From Phytophthora sp. 'mugwort' (Eukaryota; Oomycota; Peronosporomycetes; Peronosporales; Peronosporaceae): a stretch of DNA of 64,000 nt. Below the pieces are notes generated by a model. It ran no database searches, was not told where the DNA came from, and saw only the letters and a program-made list of their open reading frames with translations. Position 1 is the first letter of the stretch. Every line of letters begins with the position of its first letter. Where the stretch lies: assembly GCA_033558025.1 (NCBI GenBank), contig JAUCEF010000011.1, positions 620,001-684,000 of the forward strand. Reading direction: 5' to 3'. Below are positions 42,495-52,487 of the stretch, piece after piece. The position numbers and the translations under genes were made by a program.

Positions 42495-43648
42495 TTGTCT
42501 GCAGTTTATGTCCGGATTGCATCGGATACAGTTGTTCAGCTCCAGGTGTACACGTTCACAGATTGCATTGGCTTGAGGATTCTTGGCCGAGATTGGCTTG
42601 GGCCTAATACCATAGCTAGCTAGCATATCTCGAAATTTACTAGTATTAAACTCGTTGCTGCGATCGAAGACGACTTCTTTCGGGCGCGGATATCGACATA
42701 TCCATCCAGGCTGCATCAAAATTCTCTGCAGTAGTTTTTCCACGATTGCCTTGTTGGATCGAGACTTCCAGCCACCGCGTTGCCTCGTCGATCACCGTGA
42801 GCGCATACTGGCGATCGTTACCGTACGGCCCCATCGTGTCGAGCTGAACTACATTAAAAGGATCGATGGTGTTCATGTCTCGAGGTGGTAGCTTGTCATA
42901 CGCTTGAGCTCTTCCATGTAGCTTAGCGCGCTTACATGTCATGCTTTTCTGCACATATTCTACCACTGATCTTTCCATTCCATTCCAGACCAATAGAATG
43001 TGGGCTTCATCATGTGATATTGGCGCTTAGCTCCCGGGTGTAGAAGGTTGTTGTGATACCATTCTACAAGCTCGCTTCGTAGTGCTTCCGGATTAACAAT
43101 TCGTTTCTGGTAAGTTAATAATCTTGAACCCATCACATTCAGAATCTGATAGTCGGGATCATTGGAATTGTTCAGACACGAACGATTATCACTTGCAAGG
43201 CTTCATCTTCATGTTGGTGTTGCTTGATGTATCCATCATCCACAACACAGTCAACTGATTCAATAAGTAAGGCCTCAAGCTCTGCATCTTGTCTCCAAAT
43301 CCCCGCATATTTCATTCGAGAAAACGCGTCTGCCGCAATATTGGCGCGTCCTTGCATGTATTAATATGTAAGGTTGTACTCTGATAGTACTAACTTCCAC
43401 CCTTTCACTCGCAACAAGTTTCTCCATAGGAAATACGAGGTTTTTGTGGCCCGTGTGAACTACTACTGGAAATCAAAGTAGCATTGTTCTGTACTCCTCG
43501 AGAATCTCCACTACCGATGACAATTTCAGTTCCATAGTAGTATAGTTTCTTTGCGCTGGTGGGAGACTTCGGGAATAGCATGCAAACAATTTCCCTGTTG
43601 TTGGATCTGTTCTCCAACTTGTTTTCCGCTCGCGTCTGCGTAAAGCCT

Positions 43649-43657
43649 GGGGGGGGG
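43649..43657. repeat. G9 run in RNase H region of reverse Gypsy
   Basis: Nine Gs then AGGG on the plus strand, where the minus-strand RNase H frame changes. It has the same G-then-AGG form as the run in the forward Gypsy gag. Confidence 0.8.
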
Positions 43658-45377
43658 AGGGACAGTAGAACGGCTTTTGCCAATGCCTTCTTAATTCCTT
43701 CGAAAGCTTCGCTCTCCCCTGATGTCCAAACAAACGCTGCTTTCGGTGACGTCAATCTTGTCAACGGCTTTAATAACGCCGATTTGTTCGGCACCATTTC
43801 CCGGTAATAATTAATGGTCCCGAGAAATCTACGTATTTTTCGCTTGTTCTATGGCTTCTTCAGCTGGGTTTTGGCGCGGATTTTCTTTTCTTGGGGCTTA
43901 ATCCCGTCAGAGCTGATAGTAAAGCCTAGATATTCCACACTTAGACAGAAGATATGGCATCTTGTCGTTTAGTGTCACGTTGTATTCTTGCAGGCGAGTG
44001 GATATAGCCCGCAGGTGTTCCAATTGATCTTCCTCTGTCTTGGAAAAGATGAGATTATCGTCTAAATAAACGATTACGAAATCCAATTCTCCCAGGATTT
44101 TTGACATGCACGCTTGATTCTCATCTGGCGCTGTTGATATATATCCCCATGGGTAGTCTTTTATATTAAAACTTGCCAAATGTCGTCATAACGCTGTCAG
44201 CGGTCGGCTTATTTTTGTCAACTGTCTAGCCTAATTAATGTTCCATGTTCGCGTCGAGAGACGAATTTTGCTCCACCTAGACGTATCAACACTTCATGAA
44301 TGAGAGGGACGTAGTACGGGTGTCGCTTCAGGAACTTATTCAACGCCTTGAAATCCGTCAACAATCGAAGTCGCCCATCTGGCTTCTTCAAAAAGAAAGC
44401 TGGAGATGCCCAGTCACTATCGTAGATCTGTTCCAACACGTCCAGCTTAATAAGACGCTGGATCTCTTCTCGTGCAGCCGTTTCTTCACTTCTCGGCGTC
44501 GGGGACGGCCTAGCATGCACGGGTGTGGATTCCTCTGCCATGGACAGAATGTAATCTGGAAACTTCATACACCCCAAGTGCCCATTTTACAACTTCTGGA
44601 AGTGAGTAAGTAGCGCAATAATTCGATCGTACGTGGACTGATCAGTTTCTGCTGTTCTAACCATTTCTTTCTGGTCTCACTGCCGTGTCGTTGATTTACT
44701 TCAGTGGTGCTCACATCAGACTCGCCGTCGGCCTTCTTCTGGACAGCACCCGTGTTGACAGCCACTGTGTTGCCGTTCCATTCAATAGTTCCATCTCGAA
44801 AATTAACTATTATTCCCAGTGCGTTCATCAGGTCTCGTCCAATGACCATCTCGTCCTTCGCGTTCTTAATGACGGGAAATGTGTGCGTAATGCGCGTACC
44901 ATAGTTTAAATCCATAAATCGAAACTTCACTGAAATTGAGCATTCAGCATCCACGAAGCCCTCGACCTGCTTATAAATCAAGTTCGAAGGGGATATCTTG
45001 AACCCGCACTTCTGATTTGCTGCTAGCACTTCTGCATTGCAATAACTCGTTCTGCAGCCCATGTCCACCAAAGCGGCACGTTCATCTTGCGTCTTTGACA
45101 GGCGGAAACGAAGACTCATCTGCGGCTTCTTAGCTGGCTTCGCCCTCAGAACGTTACTGATGGATTTACACTCGCTCTCGTCGCTGAATGCGTACTCCGA
45201 GTCCGAATCTTCCATATACGTCTTAACCTCCTCTGTTTTTCTGGCTTGGTATGTCCGCTGACTGTTGCCATTCATGGCGTTCTTCTTCTGGGTAAAACAC
45301 CCGCTGTCACTGTGGACCTTCGTATGGTATAAGTTGCACCATTTATCACCATATTGCTTGTCTCGTACTTGAACTTG

Positions 45378-46120
45378 CTACGATTGATTATTCCACTTCT
45401 TATTGTACTTGCCGCGGATATCTTGCTTCCCGGAACTCTTCGTCGCGCCTTGTTTTCCAACATTCTGTTTCCAGTTCCTGATTCGTCTGTCCTTGCCTTG
45501 ACGACGTATCTCCGATTGCTCCAAACGCTGGAAATATTGCACCGCCTTGATTATCGAGGCAAGAAGGGCTCCGTCCATCTCATATGCGGTTGTCCACTCC
45601 CTGGGCATGGCGCGCTTAAATATGCGAATCAGCATCTGCTCATCTATCTCGAGATCATTATATAGAAGATGCTTCAACATGCGCAAAATCTCTCGCATTC
45701 GTAACAAACATTCAGACACCGTCTCATTCCGTCTCTTGGTGAACTACTCCAGCTCCTCTTCAAGACGCCCATGGTACATAGTGGGCACAAACATACGACC
45801 ACACGTCATGTAGGCATCCTCGAACGCATCTTGATCGCTGACATCAACCTTGTTCGAAGCAGTCGTCCATGCGTCAAGTGCTTCGTCGTCCAACAGCAGA
45901 TTCAACTGCTGTGTCTTCTCTGCGGACGTCCACGCCTTTAGCGTGCTAATGCGTTCAAACTCTTTATACCATCTCAGCCATTCCTTCGCCGAGCCCCCAC
46001 TAAAGCGCGCAAGGCTGATCTTGATGAACTCCCGTTCGTGATTGCCGTCTTCTTCTTGGTGGTGATCTGGAATGTCACCATCTTCGGCATATCTGTGCCG
46101 TCGTTGCCTTCTCCGTTCAT
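45378..46120 (-). pseudogene. Gag of reverse Gypsy, frameshifted
   Basis: Starts at ATG 46120 (MNGEGNDGTDMPKMVTF), just inside the 5' LTR. The C-terminal open part (45378-45719) has RMREILRMLKHLLYNDLE and FKRAMPREW, the retrotransposon gag pattern, and ends in a basic Lys/Gln/Asn-rich tail. At least two frame changes lie between. Confidence 0.7.
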
Positions 46121-46143
46121 ATTACTTGCTTTTGTCTTGTTAT

Positions 46144-46309
46144 CTATGCTTCGTAGGCCGACCGCGTTGACTCTCGAAGCTTCTTCAAAGAGAAAAGGAA
46201 TCTGATCTTCACCTAACCGGATGAGACCAAACGAGCAGACTTTCCACAACGACGTTCAGTTTGCCAACGCTGGCATCGGTAACATCGTCCGGTGGCGGCC
46301 AGTGTTGTC
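46144..46309 (-). repeat. 5' LTR of reverse Gypsy
   Basis: About 166 bp, a diverged direct copy of 26876-27039. Sequence to its right (after 46310) is unrelated to that next to the left copy, marking the element's edge. Confidence 0.75.
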
Positions 46310-47099
46310 AAGACACGCTATTCCAGAGCTGCTCTAGCTTGTGCACGTTTAGTCCACTCATCGCCACCGTGATGGTGCAGCTTGGCACGAGAATTGACGT
46401 TGCTTTCCTCTGTCATAGGGCCAGTTACTGGCGTGATGCTAATTTACAGGACTCTTTACGATTCCCAGTCCTGTAATCTTTGGATGTTTTCAGAGTTTGA
46501 CTGCCCAGTGTGTACAATATAACTTGAATCCGAGACAAGAGATAGAATAGAATAGTACTCACTTTAATGCAAACTGCACAATCTCGTAGGTGTTGCTATG
46601 GCGAGAAATGGCAGCTGAATCTACTCGCAGCCTAAATTTCGATTGGTACAGTTCTCAGTGATTGCTATCCCTCGTTTTCCACGGCAAAGCATTGAAGCGA
46701 TGATGGGAGCCGATTTTCGAAGGGGCCGCTAACAAGACTGATTGGGAGAAGACATAAACACAATTTCCTGTGCGCACAGAGTGCTACATGTCCATGACTG
46801 CGTCAGGAAGCTGTTAGTCAGAATCTTGCACGGGAAACGATTGCATGACGTACTAGAAAGGGGATAAAGACTTTTGTCATCGCTTGTTGCAGTAACCCTT
46901 GGTTTGCATGACGTCCAGCATCAACTTGCAAACCATGTTATAAGTTGCTGCCGTCGCGCTGACCAGATTGGCCGGCTCCTCCAGCTCCTCCGACATGATG
47001 CCTGCTCCATGTTGCAGCAATTATCCGCTTTCGTTACGCTCGCGGGGCTACTGGACGTGGGCTCGTTCTCCGGACGCGTGCCACGCCGGCGAAATTGAA
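46310..47099. other. Transition from repeat block to gene island
   Basis: No repeat family recognised after the Gypsy LTR. A GTAAGT donor at 47100 paired with TTTCCAG at 47160-47166 suggests a 67-bp intron, so the end of this stretch (to 47099) may be a 5' exon of the TPR gene. Confidence 0.45.
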
Positions 47100-47178
47100 G
47101 TAAGTTGAAGTTACGTAACCGAAGGGTACGCATGGGTTACTCTCTAGGGTATTGCATCATTTCCAGAATACGATCCCG

Positions 47179-47766
47179 ATGGAAGTGACCGACGAGGAGC
47201 TCCAGGGCGGATGGAAGCCGCGCCTAGGCCCGTTATCCGTGGCCGAGAAGGTGGAACAGGCTGAGCTGCTCAAGCGCCAGGGCAACCTGCACGTCAAGCA
47301 AGGCGAGTTCAAGCGTGCGTTGGTGTCGTATGCCAGAGTGTTCGCGTACGTGAACGGCTTGTCCGTGACGGGTGATGCCATGTCCCAGTACGCACAGGGG
47401 GCGGCGGGCATGACGGCCACGCAGGAGCAGGGTGCTCAGATTCAGTCCGTCAAGGTGGCCGCGTGGTCCAACATGGCGCTCTGCCACCTTAAGCTCGGCG
47501 CGCAACCGGAGCAGGCGATGAGCTACTGCGACAAGGTGCTGGAACTCGAGCCGCAGCACAGCAAGGCCCGCTTCCGCAAGGCGCAGGCCATGGTACAGCT
47601 CGCGCACTACGAACGCGCCTACAAGATGCTGACCGAATTGCTGGAAGAGGAGCCTAAGAACGCGGGCGTGCGCAATGAAATCCGCGCGTTGCAGGTCAAG
47701 AAGCGCGCGTACGACGCCAACGCGAAGGCCAAGGAGAAGAGCACGTTCGGCAACATGTTCAAGTAG
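47179..47766 (+). CDS. TPR protein, Hsp90 co-chaperone-like
   Basis: 195-codon protein starting MEVTDEELQGGWKPRLG. It contains three TPR units: about residues 25-60 (LLKRQGNLHVKQGEFKRAL), 95-130 (AAWSNMALCHLKLGAQPEQA) and 132-165 (SKARFRKAQAMVQLAHYERA), with a basic C-terminus. The K-GN, NMAL and KARFRK residues are those of the carboxylate clamp that holds the EEVD tail of Hsp90/Hsp70, as in FKBP/AIP-type co-chaperones; no PPIase domain is present. A possible upstream exon could extend the N-terminus, with an in-frame ATG at 46995. Convergent with the hydrolase, 107 bases apart. Confidence 0.8.
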   Translation: MEVTDEELQGGWKPRLGPLSVAEKVEQAELLKRQGNLHVKQGEFKRALVSYARVFAYVNGLSVTGDAMSQYAQGAAGMTATQEQGAQIQSVKVAAWSNMALCHLKLGAQPEQAMSYCDKVLELEPQHSKARFRKAQAMVQLAHYERAYKMLTELLEEEPKNAGVRNEIRALQVKKRAYDANAKAKEKSTFGNMFK

Positions 47767-47873
47767 ACGGAGAGAGCGAAGGTGCAACATTTAATACAGA
47801 GGAGATCCTTAGTTAGATAATGGGGCGTCCTCCAGCGTCATTCTTTAGGTGTCTGCCTGTTGTGTGGACTCTC

Positions 47874-48716
47874 TTACGCCCGGAAAAGATGAGGCAGCAC
47901 GCAAGACTTGATGGTTTCCATGAAGTGCTGGTAGCCGTGACCAAAGTGGTTCTCCACGCGAGGTGTCACCAGGTCCGACACGTCCACGTTCACGCAACTA
48001 GCGGCGGCCGCAGCGGCGAAGGCGACGGCCTGGCAGCCAGCGGCTCCCGGGCCGTTCGGACCGGGTAGCTGCAGCGCCCAGAACAGCTTGGACAGCACGC
48101 CGTCGCGGGTCGAAAACACGTTGATGAATTTGCCTCCGTTCGGGTCAAGCGCGTTCGTGAGGTTCTCTAGTCCCTGTGTACCAGGGATGAACGCGCCGGC
48201 AAAGCTCACGGCGTTGGCGATCAGTGGCAGGTCGTCGCCTTTCTTCTCTGCTCGCAGCTTAGCCATCTCTTGGAAGACGCTGTAGATAACGGCGCCGCCC
48301 AGCGAGTGGCCTAGCATGGAGATCTTGCGGCCGCGTAGCAACGTCGGACGCTCCGCCAGCACGTGTGCGAGGAGCACACCCACCTGCTCCGCTTTGCCTT
48401 GAGCACTGTGCCACGGATTGTTTGCAAAATGCGCGACCATGGCCGACACCGACGAGCTACCGAGGTTGTCGTTGACGTGCGTGCAGAACTCGTTCCATGC
48501 GGCGGCGTCGCCGGCCTCCCATTGCACGGCGAAGACGGCGGCATTCTCGTCCTCCTGTATCCACTCGCGCCAGTTGCGCGTCGGATCGTCATTCTGCGTC
48601 ATGAAGCCGTTGATGCAGAGCACCACGTGGTTGCAGGTGGCCACGTCCCCGCTCACCAGCTTGAGTTGTAGCTGCTGTACGCGGCGCTTGCGCTTGGCCA
48701 CGTTGAGAGTTGCCAT
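47874..48716 (-). CDS. Alpha/beta hydrolase of the DUF726/TMCO4 type
   Basis: 280 codons from ATG 48716 (MATLNVAKRKRRVQQ). NHVVLCINGFMTQNDD is the first beta strand region; the nucleophile elbow is MLGHSLGGAVIY, with the catalytic Ser; a late Asp and His are likely in VNVFSTRDG and ENHFGHGYQH. This pattern is known from DUF726 proteins, putative lipases. The protein probably starts further upstream: another frame (48589-48933) contains GGALGALNAWLRFTPD, which could continue in the main frame as TSTAKATTLWASAYDGA after a frame change near 48775 (intron, frameshift or sequence error). Start therefore uncertain. Confidence 0.75.
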   Translation of the reverse strand: MATLNVAKRKRRVQQLQLKLVSGDVATCNHVVLCINGFMTQNDDPTRNWREWIQEDENAAVFAVQWEAGDAAAWNEFCTHVNDNLGSSSVSAMVAHFANNPWHSAQGKAEQVGVLLAHVLAERPTLLRGRKISMLGHSLGGAVIYSVFQEMAKLRAEKKGDDLPLIANAVSFAGAFIPGTQGLENLTNALDPNGGKFINVFSTRDGVLSKLFWALQLPGPNGPGAAGCQAVAFAAAAAASCVNVDVSDLVTPRVENHFGHGYQHFMETIKSCVLPHLFRA

Positions 48717-49214
48717 GGCGCCATCGTACGCGCTGGCCCATAACGTGGTGGCCTTGGCCGTAGACGTCGGGGTCTGGCGTAAATCGCAGCCAGGCGTTCA
48801 ACGCGCCTAAGGCACCGCCCACAGCCACGGCCGCCAACTCTGAGTTGCCGATCGTGTCCTGATCCTGCTGGTTGCCCTGCACGCGAACATGTTCCACAAC
48901 GGCGACCGCTTCTTGCACGAGGAGAGAGGACACGCGCTCACGGAGGGAGTCGGGCGGGGCGGAGGTAAAGCTCAGGGTCGACTCGTACTCCTAAAGCTAA
49001 GCAGGCCGCGACGCTGCAGCTCGCGGCAGTCGGCCAGAAAGCTCTAATTGATGTACCCTAATTCATACATGGAATGCACGTCGCATGGCCCCGACCAGGT
49101 TGTTTTCCGGTCGTTACGCCTCTTGAACGGCTGCCTTGAAGCTCATTTCACTTGCACGCGTGCATCTGACGACCGATCACGGCCAGGCTTTTGTTGCACG
49201 GTGCGTGTGTTGAC

Positions 49215-50757
49215 ATGGCGACCAGCATCGAGCGATTGCCCGACCATTTGCTGCTGGTGCATGTGTGCCGCTTCGTGCACCTGCAAGACCGTTGGCACGG
49301 CCTGGCGCGGGTTTCGAAGCGCTGGCGACAGCTCACACTCGCGTCCGTGCATCGGGAGCAGCATGTAGACTTGGTACGTCCTCTTGGAGACTTTGCACAC
49401 ACGGAAACATGGCCAACCGATGTGTGTTTTACGATTGCAGACGTGGTGCACGGGCGAGCACGAGCTGGAGGCCACCGCGGCCGTGTTGCTGGAACGGCAG
49501 CCGCAGCGCAGCAAAAGCGGCCGGAACTTGTCGCTGGAAGCCTCACATCTGCAGAGCGTAGCGCTTTACGGTCCGCGAGTCACGTCGCCGCTGCTGTCGC
49601 ACCTGGTCAAAGGCCTCGGCAGCGACCAACTGCGGCACGTGGACGTCGAGTCCAAGCAGATCTCAGACGCGGCACTCGAGCAGCTCTGCCGCTGCGTGAG
49701 TTTGCAGACGCTGTCCTTGCACTGCATCAAGCTCACGGACGAGTCGCTGGTGGCCATCTCGCGTGCATGTCAGAAGCTCACCAAGGTCGACCTGTCCGGC
49801 TGCTCACGTGTGCGCGACGGCGGCATCGTCGCCATCGCTGTCAACTGCCCAAAGCTGCAGAAGATCAACGTCACCATGTGCCGACGGATCACCGACAGAT
49901 CGGTCGTAGCACTGGCCCAACATGCATCGCTGTCTCTGGAGGAGGTGATCCTCGACCGGTGTCTGAAGGTACGCACCTCTACGACTTGAGGTTGTTCCTT
50001 TTTAAAACGGACTCACTAACGGACTGCTCTCCGCTAGATCACGGGACCCGCGATACGCTTCCTCATGAAAATGCAGCGCAATCTTCGATCGTTCTCGTGC
50101 GCGCGCTGCCCGAAGGTGCAAGGTGCTGACTTGTATACCCTCGCACAAGCTGCTCAGGCAAAGGCGACTGTCTCGATCTGTGAGCTCACCACACTTGACT
50201 TGAGCGGGTGTGCAGGGCTGGACGATGACGGCGTGGCTGCACTAGTCATGATCAACCGACACACGTTACACTGTCTCAACCTCGGGGCTCTGCACGCTCT
50301 TGGTAGCGCCACTTTCGCAGCTATTGCACGATGCGCCGAGCTCGAGTCGCTCAATCTTTCGCTGTGTCGGACACTACAGAACAATGACCTCGTGGCTATT
50401 GTATCAGGATGCACGCAGCTTTCGACATTGTTGCTGCAGGGCTGCGTGGCTCTTGACGACGCTGGTCTCAAGGCGATGGCTCCTCAAGCTATCAACCTAC
50501 AGCGACTGTCGCTCGAGTTCTGCTACAACATGACAGACGAAGGCTTTGCAGCTGTAATTACACGCTGTCAGCACTTGCTCCACCTGAACCTCAAGGCTTG
50601 CAACCAGCTCACGGTCGCAGCCTTCCGCACGTTAGCTCGTCGAAAGGCCCCGCTTGAAACGCTATACATCGGCGCTTGTGCTGATACAGAGACCACGGCA
50701 GTGTACTTCTCCATCGTCAAGCACGAGTTCCCTCGATGCCGCATCCACTGGGTCTGA
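49215..50757 (+). CDS. F-box and leucine-rich repeat protein (three exons)
   Basis: Substrate receptor type for SCF ubiquitin ligases. Exons by splice signals: 49215-49373, 49441-49968, 50038-50757; both introns begin GTACG and are about 68 bp, keeping phase 0; total about 468 residues. Exon 1 is the F-box (MATSIERLPDHLLLVHVC...VSKRWRQL). Exons 2 and 3 hold cysteine-containing LRRs with repeated LTxLDLSGC / LxxLNLSLC / LLQGCVALDDAGL units, as in the FBXL2/FBXL20/AMN1 group. It is divergently arranged to the hydrolase gene. Confidence 0.85.
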
Positions 50758-51032
50758 GCTGTCCTCGCCGCTCTGTGTAGAGTAATAATTATGCACATTT
50801 ACCTTATCCTTAACTACATAAGACGAGACGATAGTTAGAAGCTACTAGCGGCCAGCACTTGAGGTGTGAGTTATCGTTAGAGGAATAAATTTAACAAGGG
50901 ACGGCGTGGGTGTCCTATGTCCGTCGTCTTTATTTATCACATCGACGTAGGACGTTTTATCCATCGATCACTTTAAGAAAAGAGCACGAGGTGAAAGCGT
51001 TGTTTCATCACTCAGAGTTTTCTTTTTGAACC

Positions 51033-52379
51033 ATGTCGGGCCGCATCCCCAACGTCAGCACACGGATCGTACCAAAGAGCATCACGTTGCCCGAAACGGG
51101 AAGCTGTTTCGACACGACCACGGTGGTCTCCAAGGTAAGACGCTACTAGATAGCTAAGCCCAGTTGGAAACACGAAACTAAACGTACTCTTCATGGTTAA
51201 GCGACGTCCGATAATCGACAAAGTGGACGACTCGGCACATGTCAGTGCCTTCTCCTTGTCCAAACCGACCAAACCACACACGGCCGATGGTTTCCTTCGT
51301 AAGGGCCAAGGCACAGGAGGAAATCTTGATCTGGAGAAAACGCTCAAGGTTTGGGAAAGTGGTCGAGTGTTGCTGCGGAGAAACTCGTGAAACTCACTCA
51401 ATTGCTTAATTCTTTAGGCGGAGAAGCACGAGAATCTGTCGCCCCGTTCCCGGCACCAGCAACCGTTAGCATTTCGGGAGCGGGCTAACCCACCCGACAC
51501 TTCTTTCAGAAGGTAAACTTGTCATGTGCTCATCGTTCCTTATTCACAAAACTCACTCTTTTCTTTTCAATCGTTCAGATTCTATGAACGTGGCGACCTA
51601 CCGATCCAGATTGACCACGGTGGCGTACGCAATATGGTGGCGTGGAAAGTGGACATCACGAAGGTATTTACCTTGCAAGCAGAGTTCAACGACCCCATCT
51701 CCACGTTCTAACCGCTCTTCGCTCTGGATTTTATAGCTCGACTTTCATCACTATCTTCCCATTTTCTTTGACGGACTCCGTGAAGTAGAAGAGCCCTACG
51801 CGTTCCTGTCGGAGCAGGGCATTAAAGACATGCTCATCAACGCCAGCAACAAAGTGCTTCCAGTAATCCCGCAGCTCATCATTCCGATCAAAAGTACGTC
51901 AACCAACAGACCAAATAAGTGTCCATACTCACCTTTTTAACTCGTTTTATTGACCTTCTTCAGACGCGCTCAACACTCGCAACGCAGGGATCATCGTCAA
52001 GACGCTGCATATTTTACAGCTCATGGTGACGTGCGAGTCGGTGGCACAACCCGGTAGTGGCCCAGGACTTATCGGTCAGGCCCTCGTGCCGTACTACCGA
52101 CAAATTCTACCCGTACTCAACATTTTCATCCGGAAGAATGGTACCGTCCATGTTAGAGTTCTACTTTGGACGTAGATTTCTAACCGATTGTTCCCTTGTC
52201 TTGTTCTTAATGTTGTAGACAACATGGGCGATGCCATTGACTATGGACAGCGCAAGCAGCTGAATCTGGGTGACCTCATCCAGCAGACGCTGGAGATCAT
52301 GGAATCTCACGGTGGCGATGATGCCTTTATCAACATTAAATACCTCATCCCGACCTACCAAAGCGTGTGTGTAGGCTAA
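51033..52379 (+). CDS. PACRG: Parkin co-regulated gene protein (PACRG), axonemal inner junction
   Basis: PACRG bridges the A and B tubules of ciliary doublets. Seven exons inferred from GT-AG sites that keep frame: 51033-51134, 51202-51348, 51418-51512, 51579-51663, 51737-51893, 51964-52140, 52219-52379; about 307 residues. From exon 3 the protein follows the family closely: [92 protein letters not shown] and [14 protein letters not shown]. The N-terminal 120 residues are less conserved. An extra short insertion ([12 protein letters not shown]) precedes [10 protein letters not shown]. Convergent with CFAP57. Confidence 0.93.
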
Positions 52380-52487
52380 GAAGCGACCACATTGCCAGCT
52401 AAAAGAGAGCGCAGGTAGTATAACGCCAGCTTTTAAAGACTTGAGCAAAGTAAAACATGGTAGAATTTCACCACTCACTGCTTCTTA

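Larger units (their letters stand above)
42489..45370 (-). pseudogene. Reverse Gypsy protease, RT, RNase H and integrase, broken
   Basis: From right to left: a Cys/His knuckle WCNLYHTKVHSDSGCF near 45300; protease with ALVDMGCRTSYC near 45060, where the catalytic D-T/S-G is D-M-G; reverse transcriptase with SDWASPAFFLKKPDGRLRL and catalytic VYLDD near 44060; RNase H with LTRLTSPKAAFVWT; an integrase zinc arm near 43050; and integrase core with VVQLDTMGPYG, VVFDRSNEF and CERVHLELNN. The core is cut at the Polinton insertion site. Frameshifts occur in RT and RNase H. Confidence 0.85.
26876..46309 (-). mobile_element. Reverse-strand Ty3/Gypsy retrotransposon split by a Polinton
   Basis: Related LTRs of about 165 bp lie at both ends. 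Without the 15,052-bp Polinton and its 6-bp duplication, the element is about 4.4 kb, with gag, protease, RT, RNase H and integrase in the minus-strand order. The integrase reading runs up to the Polinton at 42494 and resumes at 27436 with QYAASASRASYHT, proving that both flanks belong to one element. A purine-rich GGGACAGAGAGA precedes the left (3') LTR on the minus strand. No clean 5-bp duplication was seen outside the LTRs. Confidence 0.85.

Noticed and set aside
48363..48810. Plus-strand frames opposite the DUF726-type hydrolase
   Set aside because: Antisense to the hydrolase core including its GHSLGG motif; shadow frames.
49191..50129. 312-codon plus-strand frame over the F-box/LRR gene
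   Set aside because: It reads through both introns and is out of frame with the LRRs after exon 1; splice sites give a better model.
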